NCBI RefSeq assembly: GCF_036017915.1
Contig: NZ_CP107929.1
Location: 5,336,001-5,400,000 of the forward strand
DNA from: Micromonospora sp. NBC_00421
GTDB lineage: Bacteria > Actinomycetota > Actinomycetes > Mycobacteriales > Micromonosporaceae
Reading direction: 5' to 3'
DNA length: 64,000 bases
Positions 1 through 9,331 of the stretch are shown here, piece by piece. Position numbers and translations under genes: made by a program. Below the pieces are notes generated by a model, which was given only the letters and a program-made list of their open reading frames with translations, was not told the origin of the DNA and searched no databases. Numbering within the stretch: the stretch's first letter is position 1; each line of letters opens with the position of its first letter.

Positions 1-388
1 CGCAGGCGTAGCTGGAGAACGCGCCGCCGGGAACCTCTCGTACCCCGATCCGCAACCGGCCGTGCCGGGCCAGGTCGTCCGGCGTCGAGCAGATCGAGTA
101 CGACCGCCGCACGTCCGCGCCGGCAGCGACGCCCGCAGCCGGGCCGCCTGTCGGATCGGCCACGGCACCGGCCGGCCCGGCGGTGGTCGTCCCGGCCGCA
201 CCCGGTGCCCCGGCCGGCAGGCGGACGGTCAGGTGTTGGCCGGCGGAGAACGCGAACGTCGCCCGCAACTCCTCGGGCACCGCGAAGGTGATCGCCACCG
301 CATCGTCGGTGAGCCGGTCGACGGCGGTGACCGGCAGCGGGTGGAAGGCCGGCCGGCGACGGGCGGGGCGGGTGATGGTGACAGTCAC
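1..388 (-). CDS. paaE: Phenylacetyl-CoA epoxidase reductase subunit PaaE (partial, C-terminus off window)
   Basis: This is the electron-transfer subunit of the ring 1,2-epoxidase; it passes electrons from NADPH through FAD and a 2Fe-2S centre to the PaaA di-iron site. The translated N-terminus reads [20 protein letters not shown], followed by LTDDAVAITFAVPEEL, AGQHLTVRLP and DVRRSYSIC, which is the FAD-binding start of PaaE-type ferredoxin reductases. An alanine/glycine-rich insertion of about 30 residues lies between AGQHLTVRLP and DVRRSYSIC. The GTG start overlaps the paaD stop as GTGA. The NAD-binding and ferredoxin domains lie beyond the left edge of the window. Confidence 0.93.
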   Translation of the reverse strand, partial: MTVTITRPARRRPAFHPLPVTAVDRLTDDAVAITFAVPEELRATFAFSAGQHLTVRLPAGAPGAAGTTTAGPAGAVADPTGGPAAGVAAGADVRRSYSICSTPDDLARHGRLRIGVREVPGGAFSSYAC

Positions 389-912
389 AGCGCCTTCAGG
401 TGGTCGAAGGGTTCGGAGCAGGAACGGCAGCGCCAGAGCGCCTTGCACGCGGTGGAGCCGAACCGGCTGACCTGCTCGGTCTCCGGCGATCCGCAGCGCG
501 GGCAGCGCACCGCCAACGTCAACGGCACCACGCCGGGCGGACGGCCCGGAGCAGACCCGCCGCCAGCCGGGCCGACCGGGGCAGGGCCGCCGCCGACCGG
601 GGGCGGCGGGGCGATGCCGGCGGCGGCGAGTTTCACCCGGCCCTCGGCGGAGATCCAGTCGGTGCTCCAGGCGGGGCTGAAGACGGTACGGACCTCGGCG
701 TCGGGATACCCGGCGACGGCCAGGGCCCGGCGGATGTCGGCGCGGATCACGTCCATCGCCGGGCAGCCGGTGTAGGTGGGGGTGATCGTGACGACCACCC
801 GGCCGGTCTCCCCGTCCTCGTCGACCGCCCGCAGGATGCCCAGCTCGTCGATGGTGATCACCCGGATCTCCGGATCCACCACCGCCGCCACGGCCGCCCT
901 GGGGTCGGTCAC
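385..912 (-). CDS. paaD: Phenylacetyl-CoA epoxidase assembly protein PaaD (DUF59/MIP18 family)
   Basis: A 175-residue PaaD. The first ~90 residues form the DUF59 fold (VVDPEIRVITIDELGIL, TITPTYTGCPAMDVI) with the conserved Cys of the TGCPA motif. A proline/glycine-rich linker follows, then a C-terminal zinc-ribbon-like segment with paired cysteines (RCPRCGSPETEQVSRFGSTACKALWRCRSC). PaaD is thought to help mature the iron centre of the epoxidase. The reading frame is open further upstream, but a GTG 13 bases after the paaC stop with a GGGGCGGG ribosome-binding sequence gives the family's usual N-terminus. Confidence 0.9.
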   Translation of the reverse strand: MTDPRAAVAAVVDPEIRVITIDELGILRAVDEDGETGRVVVTITPTYTGCPAMDVIRADIRRALAVAGYPDAEVRTVFSPAWSTDWISAEGRVKLAAAGIAPPPPVGGGPAPVGPAGGGSAPGRPPGVVPLTLAVRCPRCGSPETEQVSRFGSTACKALWRCRSCSEPFDHLKAL

Positions 913-925
913 CGGCCCGCCCCGC

Positions 926-1651
926 TCACCACTGCGCCCCGGGGTGGGCGCGGTGCAGCACCTGCATCTCGGCCAGCAGGAAGGACAGGTGCTCGGTGTG
1001 TACGCCGTCCCGGCCACCGCCCGGCGTCCAGCCGGTCGCCGGCCGGGTCAGGGTGGCCTCGGCCAGCACCGGGGAGACCACGGCGTCGAAGTCGGCCCGC
1101 AGGGTGGCCGGGTCGACAGGCGCCGCCGGGTCCGCCGTGAACAGCTCGTGATGGTACGGCCAGAGCTCGTCCACCGCAGCCTGGGCGCGACGGTGCGACT
1201 CGTCGGTGCCGTCGCCGAGCCGCTTCACCCACAGCGCGGAGTGGTCCAGGTGGTAGGCCGACTCCTTGCGGGCCTTCGCGCCGATCGCGGCGAGCCGCTC
1301 GTCTGCGCACCCGGCCAGCGCGGTGTAGAGCGGCAGCTGGTAGGCCGAGAGCAGCAGCAGCTTCACCATGGTCATCGCGAAGTCGCCGTTGGGCAGCTCG
1401 ACCAGGAGACAGTTGCGGAACTCCCGGTCGTCGCGCAGGAACGCCAACGCGTCCTCGTCCCGGCCCGCGCCCTCCAGCTCCCCCGCGTACGACAGCAGCA
1501 GGCGGGCCGCGCCGAGCTGGTCGAGGGCGATGTTGGCAAGCGCGATGTCCTCCTCCATCTCGGGGGCGCGGGTGGCCCACTCGCCGAGCCGCTGGGCGGC
1601 CACCAGCGCGTCGTCGCCGAGGGCGAGGGCGAAGTCGAAGGGGCCGTTCAC
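926..1651 (-). CDS. paaC: Phenylacetyl-CoA epoxidase structural subunit PaaC
   Basis: A 241-residue PaaC, the inactive ferritin-like partner that pairs with PaaA in the epoxidase complex. Characteristic stretches are FALALGDDALVAAQRLGEW, EDIALANIALDQLGAARLLL, DREFRNCLLVELPNGDFAMTM, KESAYHLDHSALWVKRLGDG and TEHLSFLLAEMQVLHRAHPG. The ATG overlaps the paaB stop as ATGA, so translation is probably coupled. Length and motif order match the family end to end. Confidence 0.95.
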   Translation of the reverse strand: MNGPFDFALALGDDALVAAQRLGEWATRAPEMEEDIALANIALDQLGAARLLLSYAGELEGAGRDEDALAFLRDDREFRNCLLVELPNGDFAMTMVKLLLLSAYQLPLYTALAGCADERLAAIGAKARKESAYHLDHSALWVKRLGDGTDESHRRAQAAVDELWPYHHELFTADPAAPVDPATLRADFDAVVSPVLAEATLTRPATGWTPGGGRDGVHTEHLSFLLAEMQVLHRAHPGAQW

Positions 1652-1959
1652 AGGTGGGCCACCCCGTCCGGCACCTCGTAGAAGGTGGGATGGCGGTACA
1701 CCTTGTCGGCGGCCGGGTCGAAGAAGGCGTCCTTCTCGTCGGGGCTGGACGCGGTGATCGCGCCGGCCGGCACCACCCAGATCGACACCCCCTCCTGCCG
1801 ACGGGTGTAGAGGTCACGGGCGTTGCGCAGGGCCAGCTCGGCGTCGGGGGCGTGCAGGCTGCCGACGTGGGTGTGCGACAACCCACGTCGGGCCCGGACG
1901 AAGACCTCCCACAGCGGCGAGGTCGCCGGCACTCCGGGCGGTGTGCTCTGCTCGCTCAC
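1648..1959 (-). CDS. paaB: Phenylacetyl-CoA epoxidase subunit PaaB
   Basis: A 103-residue PaaB, a small non-catalytic subunit that bridges PaaA/PaaC heterodimers. Motifs are [55 protein letters not shown] and [14 protein letters not shown]. The GTG start overlaps the paaA stop as GTGA and the stop overlaps the paaC ATG, placing it in a fully coupled paaABCDE operon. The frame stays open far upstream inside paaA, but only the GTG at the paaA junction gives a normal-length protein. Confidence 0.94.
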   Translation of the reverse strand: MSEQSTPPGVPATSPLWEVFVRARRGLSHTHVGSLHAPDAELALRNARDLYTRRQEGVSIWVVPAGAITASSPDEKDAFFDPAADKVYRHPTFYEVPDGVAHL

Positions 1960-3026
1960 GCGGCCACCTTCTCTCTCTGCGCCGCAACCCGCTTCGCGGC
2001 GTACGCCGTGGCGGCCTCGCGTACCCATGCGCCGTCGGCGTGGGCGCGGCGGCGGTGTTCCATCCGCTGCCTGTTGCACGGCCCCTCGCCCTTGATCACC
2101 CGCATCAGCTCGGCGTAGTCCGGCTGGGTGAAGTCGTACGCCTGCCGCTCGTCGTTCCAGCGCAGGTCGGGGTCGGGGATGGTGAGGCCGAGGCTCTCCG
2201 CCTGCTGCACGCACATGTCGACGAAGCGCTGCCGCAGTTCGTCGTTGGAGAACCGCTTGATCTTCCAGGCCATCGACTGGGCGGAGTGGGTGGAGTCACC
2301 GTCGGGCGGGCCGAACATCGCCAGCGACGGGTACCACCAGCGGTCCAGCGCGTCCTGCGCCATCGCTCGCTGGCCCTCGGTGCCGTGCGCGAGGGTGTGC
2401 AGGATCTCGTAGCCCTGCCGCTGGTGGAACGACTCCTCCTTGCAGACCCGGATCATCGCCCGCGCGTACGGCCCGTAGGAGCAGCGGCAGAGCGGGACCT
2501 GGTTGACGATCGCCGCGCCGTCCACCAGCCAGCCGATCGCGCCGACGTCGGCCCAGGTGAGGGTGGGGTAGTTGAAGATCGAGCTGTATTTCTGCCGGCC
2601 GTCGAGCAGCAGGTCGACCAGCTCGTCCCGGCTGACGCCCAGGGTCTCGGCGGCGGCGTAGAGGTAGAGGCCGTGGCCGGCCTCGTCCTGCACCTTGGCC
2701 AGCAGGATGGCCTTGCGCTTGAGCGAGGGGGCCCGGCTGATCCAGTTCCCCTCCGGCTGCATGCCGATGATCTCGGAGTGGGCGTGCTGGGCGATCTGCC
2801 GGACCAGGGTCCGGCGGTAGGCGTCGGGCATCCAGTCGCGCGGTTCGATCTTCTGATCGGCGTCGATGACCTCGGCGAAGTATGCCCCCGGGTCCTCACC
2901 GGGCGCGGTAGCGCCCTCCCGGGAGCGGGTCGCCGCCTCGCGCAGCGCCACCTCGGCGGCCTCGACCTGACCGAGCAGGCCACCGCCGGGCGCGTCCTGT
3001 TCCGGGGCGAAGTCGTTGCCATACAT
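1956..3026 (-). CDS. paaA: Phenylacetyl-CoA epoxidase catalytic subunit PaaA
   Basis: The di-iron oxygenase subunit that epoxidises phenylacetyl-CoA, the committing step of phenylacetate catabolism. Diagnostic stretches are [58 protein letters not shown] (iron-ligand ExxH) and [15 protein letters not shown] (second ExxH). The start is uncertain. An ATG at 3026 ([10 protein letters not shown]) gives 356 residues, and a GTG at 3059 would add 11 residues. A GGAGG lies between the two and is poorly spaced for either. The C-terminal basic region is longer than usual. First gene of the operon. Confidence 0.93.
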   Translation of the reverse strand: MYGNDFAPEQDAPGGGLLGQVEAAEVALREAATRSREGATAPGEDPGAYFAEVIDADQKIEPRDWMPDAYRRTLVRQIAQHAHSEIIGMQPEGNWISRAPSLKRKAILLAKVQDEAGHGLYLYAAAETLGVSRDELVDLLLDGRQKYSSIFNYPTLTWADVGAIGWLVDGAAIVNQVPLCRCSYGPYARAMIRVCKEESFHQRQGYEILHTLAHGTEGQRAMAQDALDRWWYPSLAMFGPPDGDSTHSAQSMAWKIKRFSNDELRQRFVDMCVQQAESLGLTIPDPDLRWNDERQAYDFTQPDYAELMRVIKGEGPCNRQRMEHRRRAHADGAWVREAATAYAAKRVAAQREKVAA

Positions 3027-3398
3027 GCCACAAGTGTTACAGCTCGCCTCCGATGACACCAGAGGGTGTAACAGGATTTAAGCGGCCCCCTCCGTTACCA
3101 GGCGGATGCTCTCGGTCAACGCCGGGGCGGGCGATTGACTATGAATTGGGTCACTGATCAAAAGTGAATCCCCTCAATCACCGCATATTGTGCCTTTATC
3201 TCGACTTACCGGCGGATTGCCGAGCGTCGGGTTCTGGCGAGTCCGCTGTCCGGACGTAGACTTCCCCGGTCACCACCGATCGGCTGCCGACGATCACCAC
3301 CTGAGACAGAGGCCACCATCCCCCGGCCTCGGTGATCGAGCCGACACCCTCGGAAACAGCCGGTCCCCCCGGCCCTGACATCTGGAGTTCGCCCACTC
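3027..3398. promoter_or_regulatory. Divergent intergenic region with candidate operators
   Basis: No gene is visible in these 372 bases between paaA (minus) and the beta-lactamase-like pair (plus). Two copies of the near-palindromic 9-mer gTGTWACAg lie at 3034-3042 and 3066-3074, as inverted repeats TGTTACA and TGTAACA, next to an AT-rich GGATTTAA. This is a plausible repressor site at the paaA promoter, such as a PaaR-type TetR protein, although no regulator is present here. A second dyad, TCACT-7 nt-AGTGA, lies at 3151-3167 in an AT-rich tract that probably carries the rightward promoter. Confidence 0.4.
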
Positions 3399-4385
3399 AT
3401 GCGATCTCGCGTGATCCTGGCGCTCGCCATCCTGGCGGTGCTACTCGGCACCGGCATGCTGGTGCCGGCCGCGTACGCCAAGCTCGCCGGCGACGACACG
3501 GCCGGCGGCGTCGGCGGCGGCACGGCGGAGAAGGTGCCCGCCCCCGCGCCCACCGCACCCCCGGCCCCCACCCTGGCCGCCGCTCCGGTCGCGGTGGACT
3601 TCAAGGGTGCGTTCTTCGGCTGGGCCCTGATGGACCGCGAGACCGGCCAGCTCTCCGGCTCGAAGAATCCGGCCTCGACCAGCTCCACCGAGTCGATGTT
3701 CAAGGCCTGGATCGTCGCCGACTACCTGCGCCAGCTCGGCGACCGGGAACCGCCGGCGGCGATGAAGAAGAACGCCAGCCTGGCCATCCGGGACAGCAAC
3801 GACGACGCGGCCAACCGGGTCTACGCGGCGGCCGGTGGGTCGTACCGGGTGCCGGCCGGCGGACAGCCCGGCCCGGTACTCAAGCGGGCGATCCAGATCT
3901 GCGGTCTCACCGACACCAAGCGCGGCAACGTCCCCGGCTACGAGGGCTGGTGGAGCTTCACCCGGATGTCCCCCCGCGACGCCGTCCGGCTCGGTGACTG
4001 CATCGCCGACGGCAAGGCCGCCGGCCCCAAGTGGACCAAGTGGGTGCTCAACGAGATGGCCCAGGTCCGGGGCAGCGTGACCACGCAGCAGGCCCGCTCG
4101 GGCGGCGGCAAGTGGGGGATCGTCGACGGCCTGCCCGCCGAGATCAAATCGCAGGGCCCGGTCGCCATGAAGAACGGCTGGACCGCCCTCAGCTATGACA
4201 GCAACTGGCACGTCAGCTGCCTCGCCGTCACCGACAAGTGGAGCCTCGCCGTGATGATGCGCTACCCGGTCAAACAGCGGCTGACGTACGGTGCGAAGGT
4301 CTGCGCCAGCGTCGCCACCCAACTGGTCACCCCGCAGCCCGGCGCGGCGCTCAAGGTGCCGCAGCAGCCGGTCGGGAAACTCTGA
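3399..4385 (+). CDS. Exported beta-lactamase-fold serine hydrolase-like protein, paralogue 1
   Basis: A 328-residue protein with an N-terminal hydrophobic signal or anchor (about residues 4-27), a Pro/Ala-rich linker to residue 65, then a penicillin-interacting fold. The active-site motifs are visible but atypical: S99-MF-K102 (SxxK), S133-N-D (in place of SDN) and K258-N-G (in place of KTG). The SxxK to S-x-N spacing is about 34 residues, well short of class A beta-lactamases. Four cysteines may form disulfides. Its stop overlaps the next start (TGATG). It is probably a cell-wall or penicillin-binding-like hydrolase rather than a resistance enzyme; substrate unknown. Confidence 0.7.
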   Translation: MRSRVILALAILAVLLGTGMLVPAAYAKLAGDDTAGGVGGGTAEKVPAPAPTAPPAPTLAAAPVAVDFKGAFFGWALMDRETGQLSGSKNPASTSSTESMFKAWIVADYLRQLGDREPPAAMKKNASLAIRDSNDDAANRVYAAAGGSYRVPAGGQPGPVLKRAIQICGLTDTKRGNVPGYEGWWSFTRMSPRDAVRLGDCIADGKAAGPKWTKWVLNEMAQVRGSVTTQQARSGGGKWGIVDGLPAEIKSQGPVAMKNGWTALSYDSNWHVSCLAVTDKWSLAVMMRYPVKQRLTYGAKVCASVATQLVTPQPGAALKVPQQPVGKL

Positions 4386-5335
4386 TGGCGCGCAGCCGAC
4401 GATCCGGCCGCCCCGCCGGACGAGACCAGCAACCGGTGAAGCTCGTCGCCGTCGCGGCGGTCCTGACCGGTCTGGTGCTGGTCTCGCTGCGGCTGATCCC
4501 CGGGTCACCGATGGAATCCACCGCCGCCTCCCAGTGGGGTGACCCGTCCACCGCCGCCCGCTCCACCGACTCGGCGGCCGACCGCCGCAGTCGCCCGACC
4601 CCGGTGCCGTCCGCCACCCGGTCGCTGACGCCGCTGCCCTTCGCGGACCGGGACCTCGACCTCGACATCAAGGGTTGGTACGCCTGGAGCGTGCTGGACC
4701 GTCGGACCGGCAAGATCATCGGCTCGGACAACATGGCCGAGACCAGCACCACCGCCTCGCTGATCAAGTCGTGGATCGTCGCCGACTACCTGCGCCGGGC
4801 CGCCGACGCCGGGCAGACCCCGAGCGACGCCAAGCTCGCCGACGCCACCCGGATCATCCGGGACAGCGACAACACCCGGGCCGAGCAGTTCTACAACACC
4901 GTCGGCCGGTCCGCGTCGATCAAGCGGCTGATCTCGATCTGCAAGCTCACCGACAGCAGCGTGGCCGCTGACGGCGGCTGGAGCCGCACCAACCTCTCCC
5001 CCCGCGACACCGCCCGACTCGGCAACTGCATCGCCGACGGCCGCGCCGCCGGCCCCACCTGGACCAAGTGGCTGCTCAACGAGATGAAGCTGGTGCGCGG
5101 CGCCGGTGACTTCGGCATCCGCAAGGCGTTCCCGGCCGCCGAGCAGAAGAAGATCGCCATCAAGAACGGCTGGATCGACCGGACCCGCGAGCAGGAGATG
5201 CACATCAACTGCCTGGCCATCGGCGACACCTGGACGATGGGCGTGATGGTCCGCTACCCGATCAACATGGGCTACGAGTACGGCATGAAGAACTGCCAGA
5301 AGATCACCGAAGCCCTGCTCCAGCCCGCCACCTGA
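4385..5335 (+). CDS. Membrane-anchored beta-lactamase-fold serine hydrolase-like protein, paralogue 2
   Basis: A 316-residue paralogue of the preceding gene. It has an arginine-rich cytoplasmic start (MARSRRSGRPAGRDQQ), one transmembrane segment (about residues 19-38) and a Ser/Thr/Pro linker, then the same catalytic domain. Motifs are S-LI-K within TTASLIKSWIVADYLRR, a complete S-D-N in IIRDSDNTRAEQF, and KNG in AIKNGWIDRT. Blocks shared with its neighbour include SPRDTARLGNCIADGRAAGP and TWTKWLLNEM. The start ATG uses the last base of the upstream stop, so the two are co-translated and arose by tandem duplication. Confidence 0.7.
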   Translation: MARSRRSGRPAGRDQQPVKLVAVAAVLTGLVLVSLRLIPGSPMESTAASQWGDPSTAARSTDSAADRRSRPTPVPSATRSLTPLPFADRDLDLDIKGWYAWSVLDRRTGKIIGSDNMAETSTTASLIKSWIVADYLRRAADAGQTPSDAKLADATRIIRDSDNTRAEQFYNTVGRSASIKRLISICKLTDSSVAADGGWSRTNLSPRDTARLGNCIADGRAAGPTWTKWLLNEMKLVRGAGDFGIRKAFPAAEQKKIAIKNGWIDRTREQEMHINCLAIGDTWTMGVMVRYPINMGYEYGMKNCQKITEALLQPAT

Positions 5336-5376
5336 CCGGAGCCGGGCCGGGCCGGTCGCCGGGGCCGGCAGGGGAG

Positions 5377-6261
<885 letters not shown>

Positions 6262-6450
6262 TCACCGGGAGCCCCGGGGAGTGGCCAACCCCGCACCCGG
6301 AAAGCGGATGGAGCGGGAGGGCGGGCGGGGCGTAGTCTGATTGACCGCTCGACGGCCGTGGTGAGGTAGCCACCGCAGCGGACGTCCCCACGCGCCAGGC
6401 CCTCCCTGGATACGCGGGCGAGCCGATCGAGACCGCCAAAGAGGATCACC

Positions 6451-8568
6451 GTGCCCGCAACCGAAGAACGCGGCAGAGCACACCCCGAACCAGCGGGCCC
6501 TGAACCAGCACACCCCGAACCGACACGTCCCGGACCAAAACGCCTCGAAGCGGAGCTGGGCGCCGAGCAGGCCCACCTGGAGACCTCCCGGCTCGCCCTG
6601 CGGCGGATGCGGGAACGTGCCCAGTCGCTCTTCGCCACCGGGGACAAGGTCGCCGGGGACTCGTACACCGCCGAGCAGCTCGGCCGGCACCTGGCCCGGC
6701 GGGTCGCCGAGTTGGCCGACGACCCGGCCACCGCGCTCTTCTTCGGCCGCCTCGACTTCGGCCCCGCCGACCCGGAGCACGCCGAGCGGGCGTACCACGT
6801 CGGCCGGCGGCACGTCACCGACGAACGGGGCGAGCCGCTGGTGCTGGACTGGCGGGCCCCGGTGTCCCGGGCGTTCTACCGGGCCAGCGCCCGCGACCCG
6901 CAGGGTGTCGCCGTACGACGGCGGTTCGGGTTCAGTGCCGGGGCGCTTACCAGTTTCGAGGACGAGCGCCTGGACCGGGGCGAGGAGCTGGGGACCACCA
7001 GCCGGATCCTCACCGCCGAGATCGAACGCCCCCGGGTCGGGCCGATGCGGGACATCGTCGCCACCATCCAGCCCGAGCAGGACGAGCTGGTCCGGGCCGA
7101 CCTGGCCGACTCGATCTGCGTCCAGGGCGCACCGGGCACCGGCAAGACGGCGGTCGGGCTGCACCGGGCCGCGTACCTGCTCTATCTGCACCGGGAGCGG
7201 TTGCGCCGGGCCGGGGTGCTGATCGTCGGCCCGAACCGGGCGTTCCTGTCCTACATCGCGGCGGTGCTGCCCGCCCTCGGCGAGGTCGAGGTGGCCCAGG
7301 CCACAGTGGAGGACCTGGTCGCCCGGGTGCCCGTGCGGGCGGTCGACGATCCGGCGGTCGCCGCCCTCAAGCACGACCCCCGGATGGCCGAGGTGCTGCG
7401 GCGCGCGGCGGACCACCTGATCACCGCCCCCACCGAACCGATCATGGTGTCGGACGGCTCGTTCCGCTGGCGGATCGGCCTGGACCCGCTGCACCGGGTG
7501 ATCGAGGAGACCCGCCGGGAGGGCCTGCCGTACGGGACCGGGCGGGAGCGGGTCCGGGCCCGGGTGGTCGGGTTGCTGCAACGCCAGGCCGAGGCCCGCC
7601 GGGCCGAGTCGCCGGGCGACGCCTGGCTGCGCCGGATGGGGAAGGCCCGCCCGGTCACCGCCTTCCTCGACGCGGCCTGGCCGGCGCTGACCCCGGAAGG
7701 GCTGGTCCACTCGGTGCTCGGCGACCCGGCAGTCCTGTCCGCCGCCGCCGACGGCCTGCTCACCGACGCGGAGCAGGCCCTGCTGCCCGGCACGAAGCTG
7801 GGCCGGACGCCGAAGGCGACCCGGTGGACCGCCGCCGACACGGTGCTGATCGACGAGGCGGCCGGGCTGATCGAGCGGCCCGCCGGTTTCGGGCACGTGG
7901 TCGTCGACGAGGCGCAGGACCTCTCGCCGATGCAGTGCCGGGCCATCGCCCGTCGCAGCGAGCACGGGTCGATCACCCTGCTCGGTGACCTGGCCCAGGG
8001 CACCGCCCCGTGGGCGGCCACCGACTGGCGGGTGTCCCTGGCCCACCTGGGCAAGCCGGACGCGGTGGTGGTGCCGCTGAGCGTCGGCTTCCGGGTGCCG
8101 GCCGTGGTGGTCGCGTTCGCCAACCGGCTGCTGCCGGCGCTGGCTGTCGACGTACCCCCGGCGGTGTCGTTGCGCCACGACGGCGCGCTCGACGTGCGTG
8201 CCGTGGCCGATCTGGCGGCGGCGACGGTGGCCGAGGTGTGCGCGGCGCTCGGGCACGACGGCTCGGTCGGGGTGATCGCCGCCGACGACGCGGTGGACGG
8301 GCTGCGCGCGGCGCTCGCCGCCGCCGGGGTGCCGACCGCGACCGCCGACGACCCGGCGGCCCCGGCGCGGGTCACGGTGGTCCCCGCCACCCTGGTCAAG
8401 GGCCTGGAGTACGACCACGTGGTGGTCGTCGAGCCGGCTGCGATCGTGGCCGCCGAACCGCGTGGGCTGCACCGTCTCTACGTGGCGTTGACCCGGGCCG
8501 TGTCCGGGTTGTCGGTGCTGCACACCGCGCCGCTGCCCGGCCCGCTGGCCGAGCCGCCGGTGGCCTGA
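6451..8568 (+). CDS. HelD-like superfamily 1 ATPase (RNA polymerase-associated)
   Basis: A 705-residue UvrD-like SF1 ATPase. A short Pro/Glu repeat opens the protein, followed by a coiled-coil-rich N-arm (ELGAEQAHLETSRLALRRMR). Then come VLDWRAPVSRAFYRAS (a HelD hallmark), Walker A GAPGTGKT at about residue 227, Walker B VVDEAQD near 486, GDLAQG, and the C-terminal LVKGLEYDHVVVVEP and LYVALTRA motifs. HelD proteins clear or recycle stalled RNA polymerase, and some actinobacterial members (HelR) protect against rifamycins. Which subtype this is cannot be told without alignment. GTG start preceded by AGAGGATC. Transcribed alone. Confidence 0.85.
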   Translation: MPATEERGRAHPEPAGPEPAHPEPTRPGPKRLEAELGAEQAHLETSRLALRRMRERAQSLFATGDKVAGDSYTAEQLGRHLARRVAELADDPATALFFGRLDFGPADPEHAERAYHVGRRHVTDERGEPLVLDWRAPVSRAFYRASARDPQGVAVRRRFGFSAGALTSFEDERLDRGEELGTTSRILTAEIERPRVGPMRDIVATIQPEQDELVRADLADSICVQGAPGTGKTAVGLHRAAYLLYLHRERLRRAGVLIVGPNRAFLSYIAAVLPALGEVEVAQATVEDLVARVPVRAVDDPAVAALKHDPRMAEVLRRAADHLITAPTEPIMVSDGSFRWRIGLDPLHRVIEETRREGLPYGTGRERVRARVVGLLQRQAEARRAESPGDAWLRRMGKARPVTAFLDAAWPALTPEGLVHSVLGDPAVLSAAADGLLTDAEQALLPGTKLGRTPKATRWTAADTVLIDEAAGLIERPAGFGHVVVDEAQDLSPMQCRAIARRSEHGSITLLGDLAQGTAPWAATDWRVSLAHLGKPDAVVVPLSVGFRVPAVVVAFANRLLPALAVDVPPAVSLRHDGALDVRAVADLAAATVAEVCAALGHDGSVGVIAADDAVDGLRAALAAAGVPTATADDPAAPARVTVVPATLVKGLEYDHVVVVEPAAIVAAEPRGLHRLYVALTRAVSGLSVLHTAPLPGPLAEPPVA

Positions 8569-8677
8569 CCTCCGGCCGGGCACCGACCGGGCCGGTGGGC
8601 GGCGCTGCCGTGCCGTCGGCCGCACCGGGGTGGGCAGTCCGGCTGTCCGGTGGCCGACCCGGACCACCGGCGGCTCG

Positions 8678-8694
8678 ACTTTGTGTTTTAAAGT
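8678..8694. promoter_or_regulatory. Dyad ACTTT-N7-AAAGT just upstream of exporter operon
   Basis: The only AT-rich patch in the 133-base gap, ending eight bases before the ATG at 8702. It contains the inverted repeat ACTTT/AAAGT. No Shine-Dalgarno sequence precedes that ATG, so the transcript may be leaderless and the dyad may overlap the core promoter. The winged-helix regulator encoded second in the operon is a candidate ligand; this is inference. Confidence 0.35.
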
Positions 8695-8701
8695 AGTTTG
8701 C

Positions 8702-9331
8702 ATGAACCCGGAAGACGACGTCGCCCCGCTCGACGCCGCCGACGCGATGCGGCTGATCCGCGAACAGCGGGCCAGCACCGCCCGACGGCTGGAACCCGAT
8801 CCCCGGCTGCACTACTGGCCCTGGGGGTTCGCCTGGCTGATCGGCTTCGGGGTCTACTTCCTGCGCTTCTCCCCCGACGGCCGGACCCTCGTCGACATGC
8901 CCGCCTGGCTGCCGCCGACCGTGCTCTTCGTGCTACTCGTCGCCGCCACGGTGGTCTTCGGGGTGGGCAGCGCCCGCGCCTACCGGCACGTCGCCGGCGA
9001 GTCGGCCCGGCGCGGCAGCTGGTACGGCGCGTCCTGGGGGCTCGGCTTCCTGAGCCTGTCGCTGATCCTCGGCCGGGTCACCGACAGTCTGCCGCCCGAC
9101 CTCGCCGGGCTGCTCTGGTCGGCGCTGTCGGTGGCGCTGACCGGCGCGCTGCACATGGCCGGGGGCGCGATCTGGCTCGACCGCACCCTGTTCCGCCTCG
9201 GCGTCTGGCTCACCGCGGTCAACATCGTCGGGGTGCTCGCCGGCCCCGGCTGGCACGCCCTGGTGGTCTCGGTGGGCGGCGGTGGTGGCTTGCTGGTGGC
9301 CGGCGCGCTCGCCCGGCGGCGGCACGGATGA
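8702..9331 (+). CDS. Predicted multi-pass membrane protein of an ABC-exporter operon
   Basis: A 209-residue protein with no recognised domain. A charged N-terminus (about 45 residues, LDAADAMRLIREQRASTARR) precedes roughly six hydrophobic segments, including FAWLIGFGVYFL, TVLFVLLVAATVVFGVG and WGLGFLSLSLIL. It is translationally coupled (ATGA) to a winged-helix regulator, then to an ABC ATPase and permease. This gene order is common in actinobacterial exporter operons, where the first protein probably acts as a membrane accessory or sensor. The ATG at 8702 was chosen because the upstream extension is low-complexity and crosses the promoter-like patch. Confidence 0.7.
   Translation: MNPEDDVAPLDAADAMRLIREQRASTARRLEPDPRLHYWPWGFAWLIGFGVYFLRFSPDGRTLVDMPAWLPPTVLFVLLVAATVVFGVGSARAYRHVAGESARRGSWYGASWGLGFLSLSLILGRVTDSLPPDLAGLLWSALSVALTGALHMAGGAIWLDRTLFRLGVWLTAVNIVGVLAGPGWHALVVSVGGGGGLLVAGALARRRHG

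Noticed and set aside
62..775. Plus-strand open frame at the left edge
   Set aside because: Antisense to paaD and paaE, whose protein motifs are unambiguous.
6262..8778. 838-codon minus-strand open frame over the HelD gene
   Set aside because: Composition is that of an antisense shadow (Arg/Gly/His/Pro-rich, no domain) and the plus strand carries all SF1 motifs.
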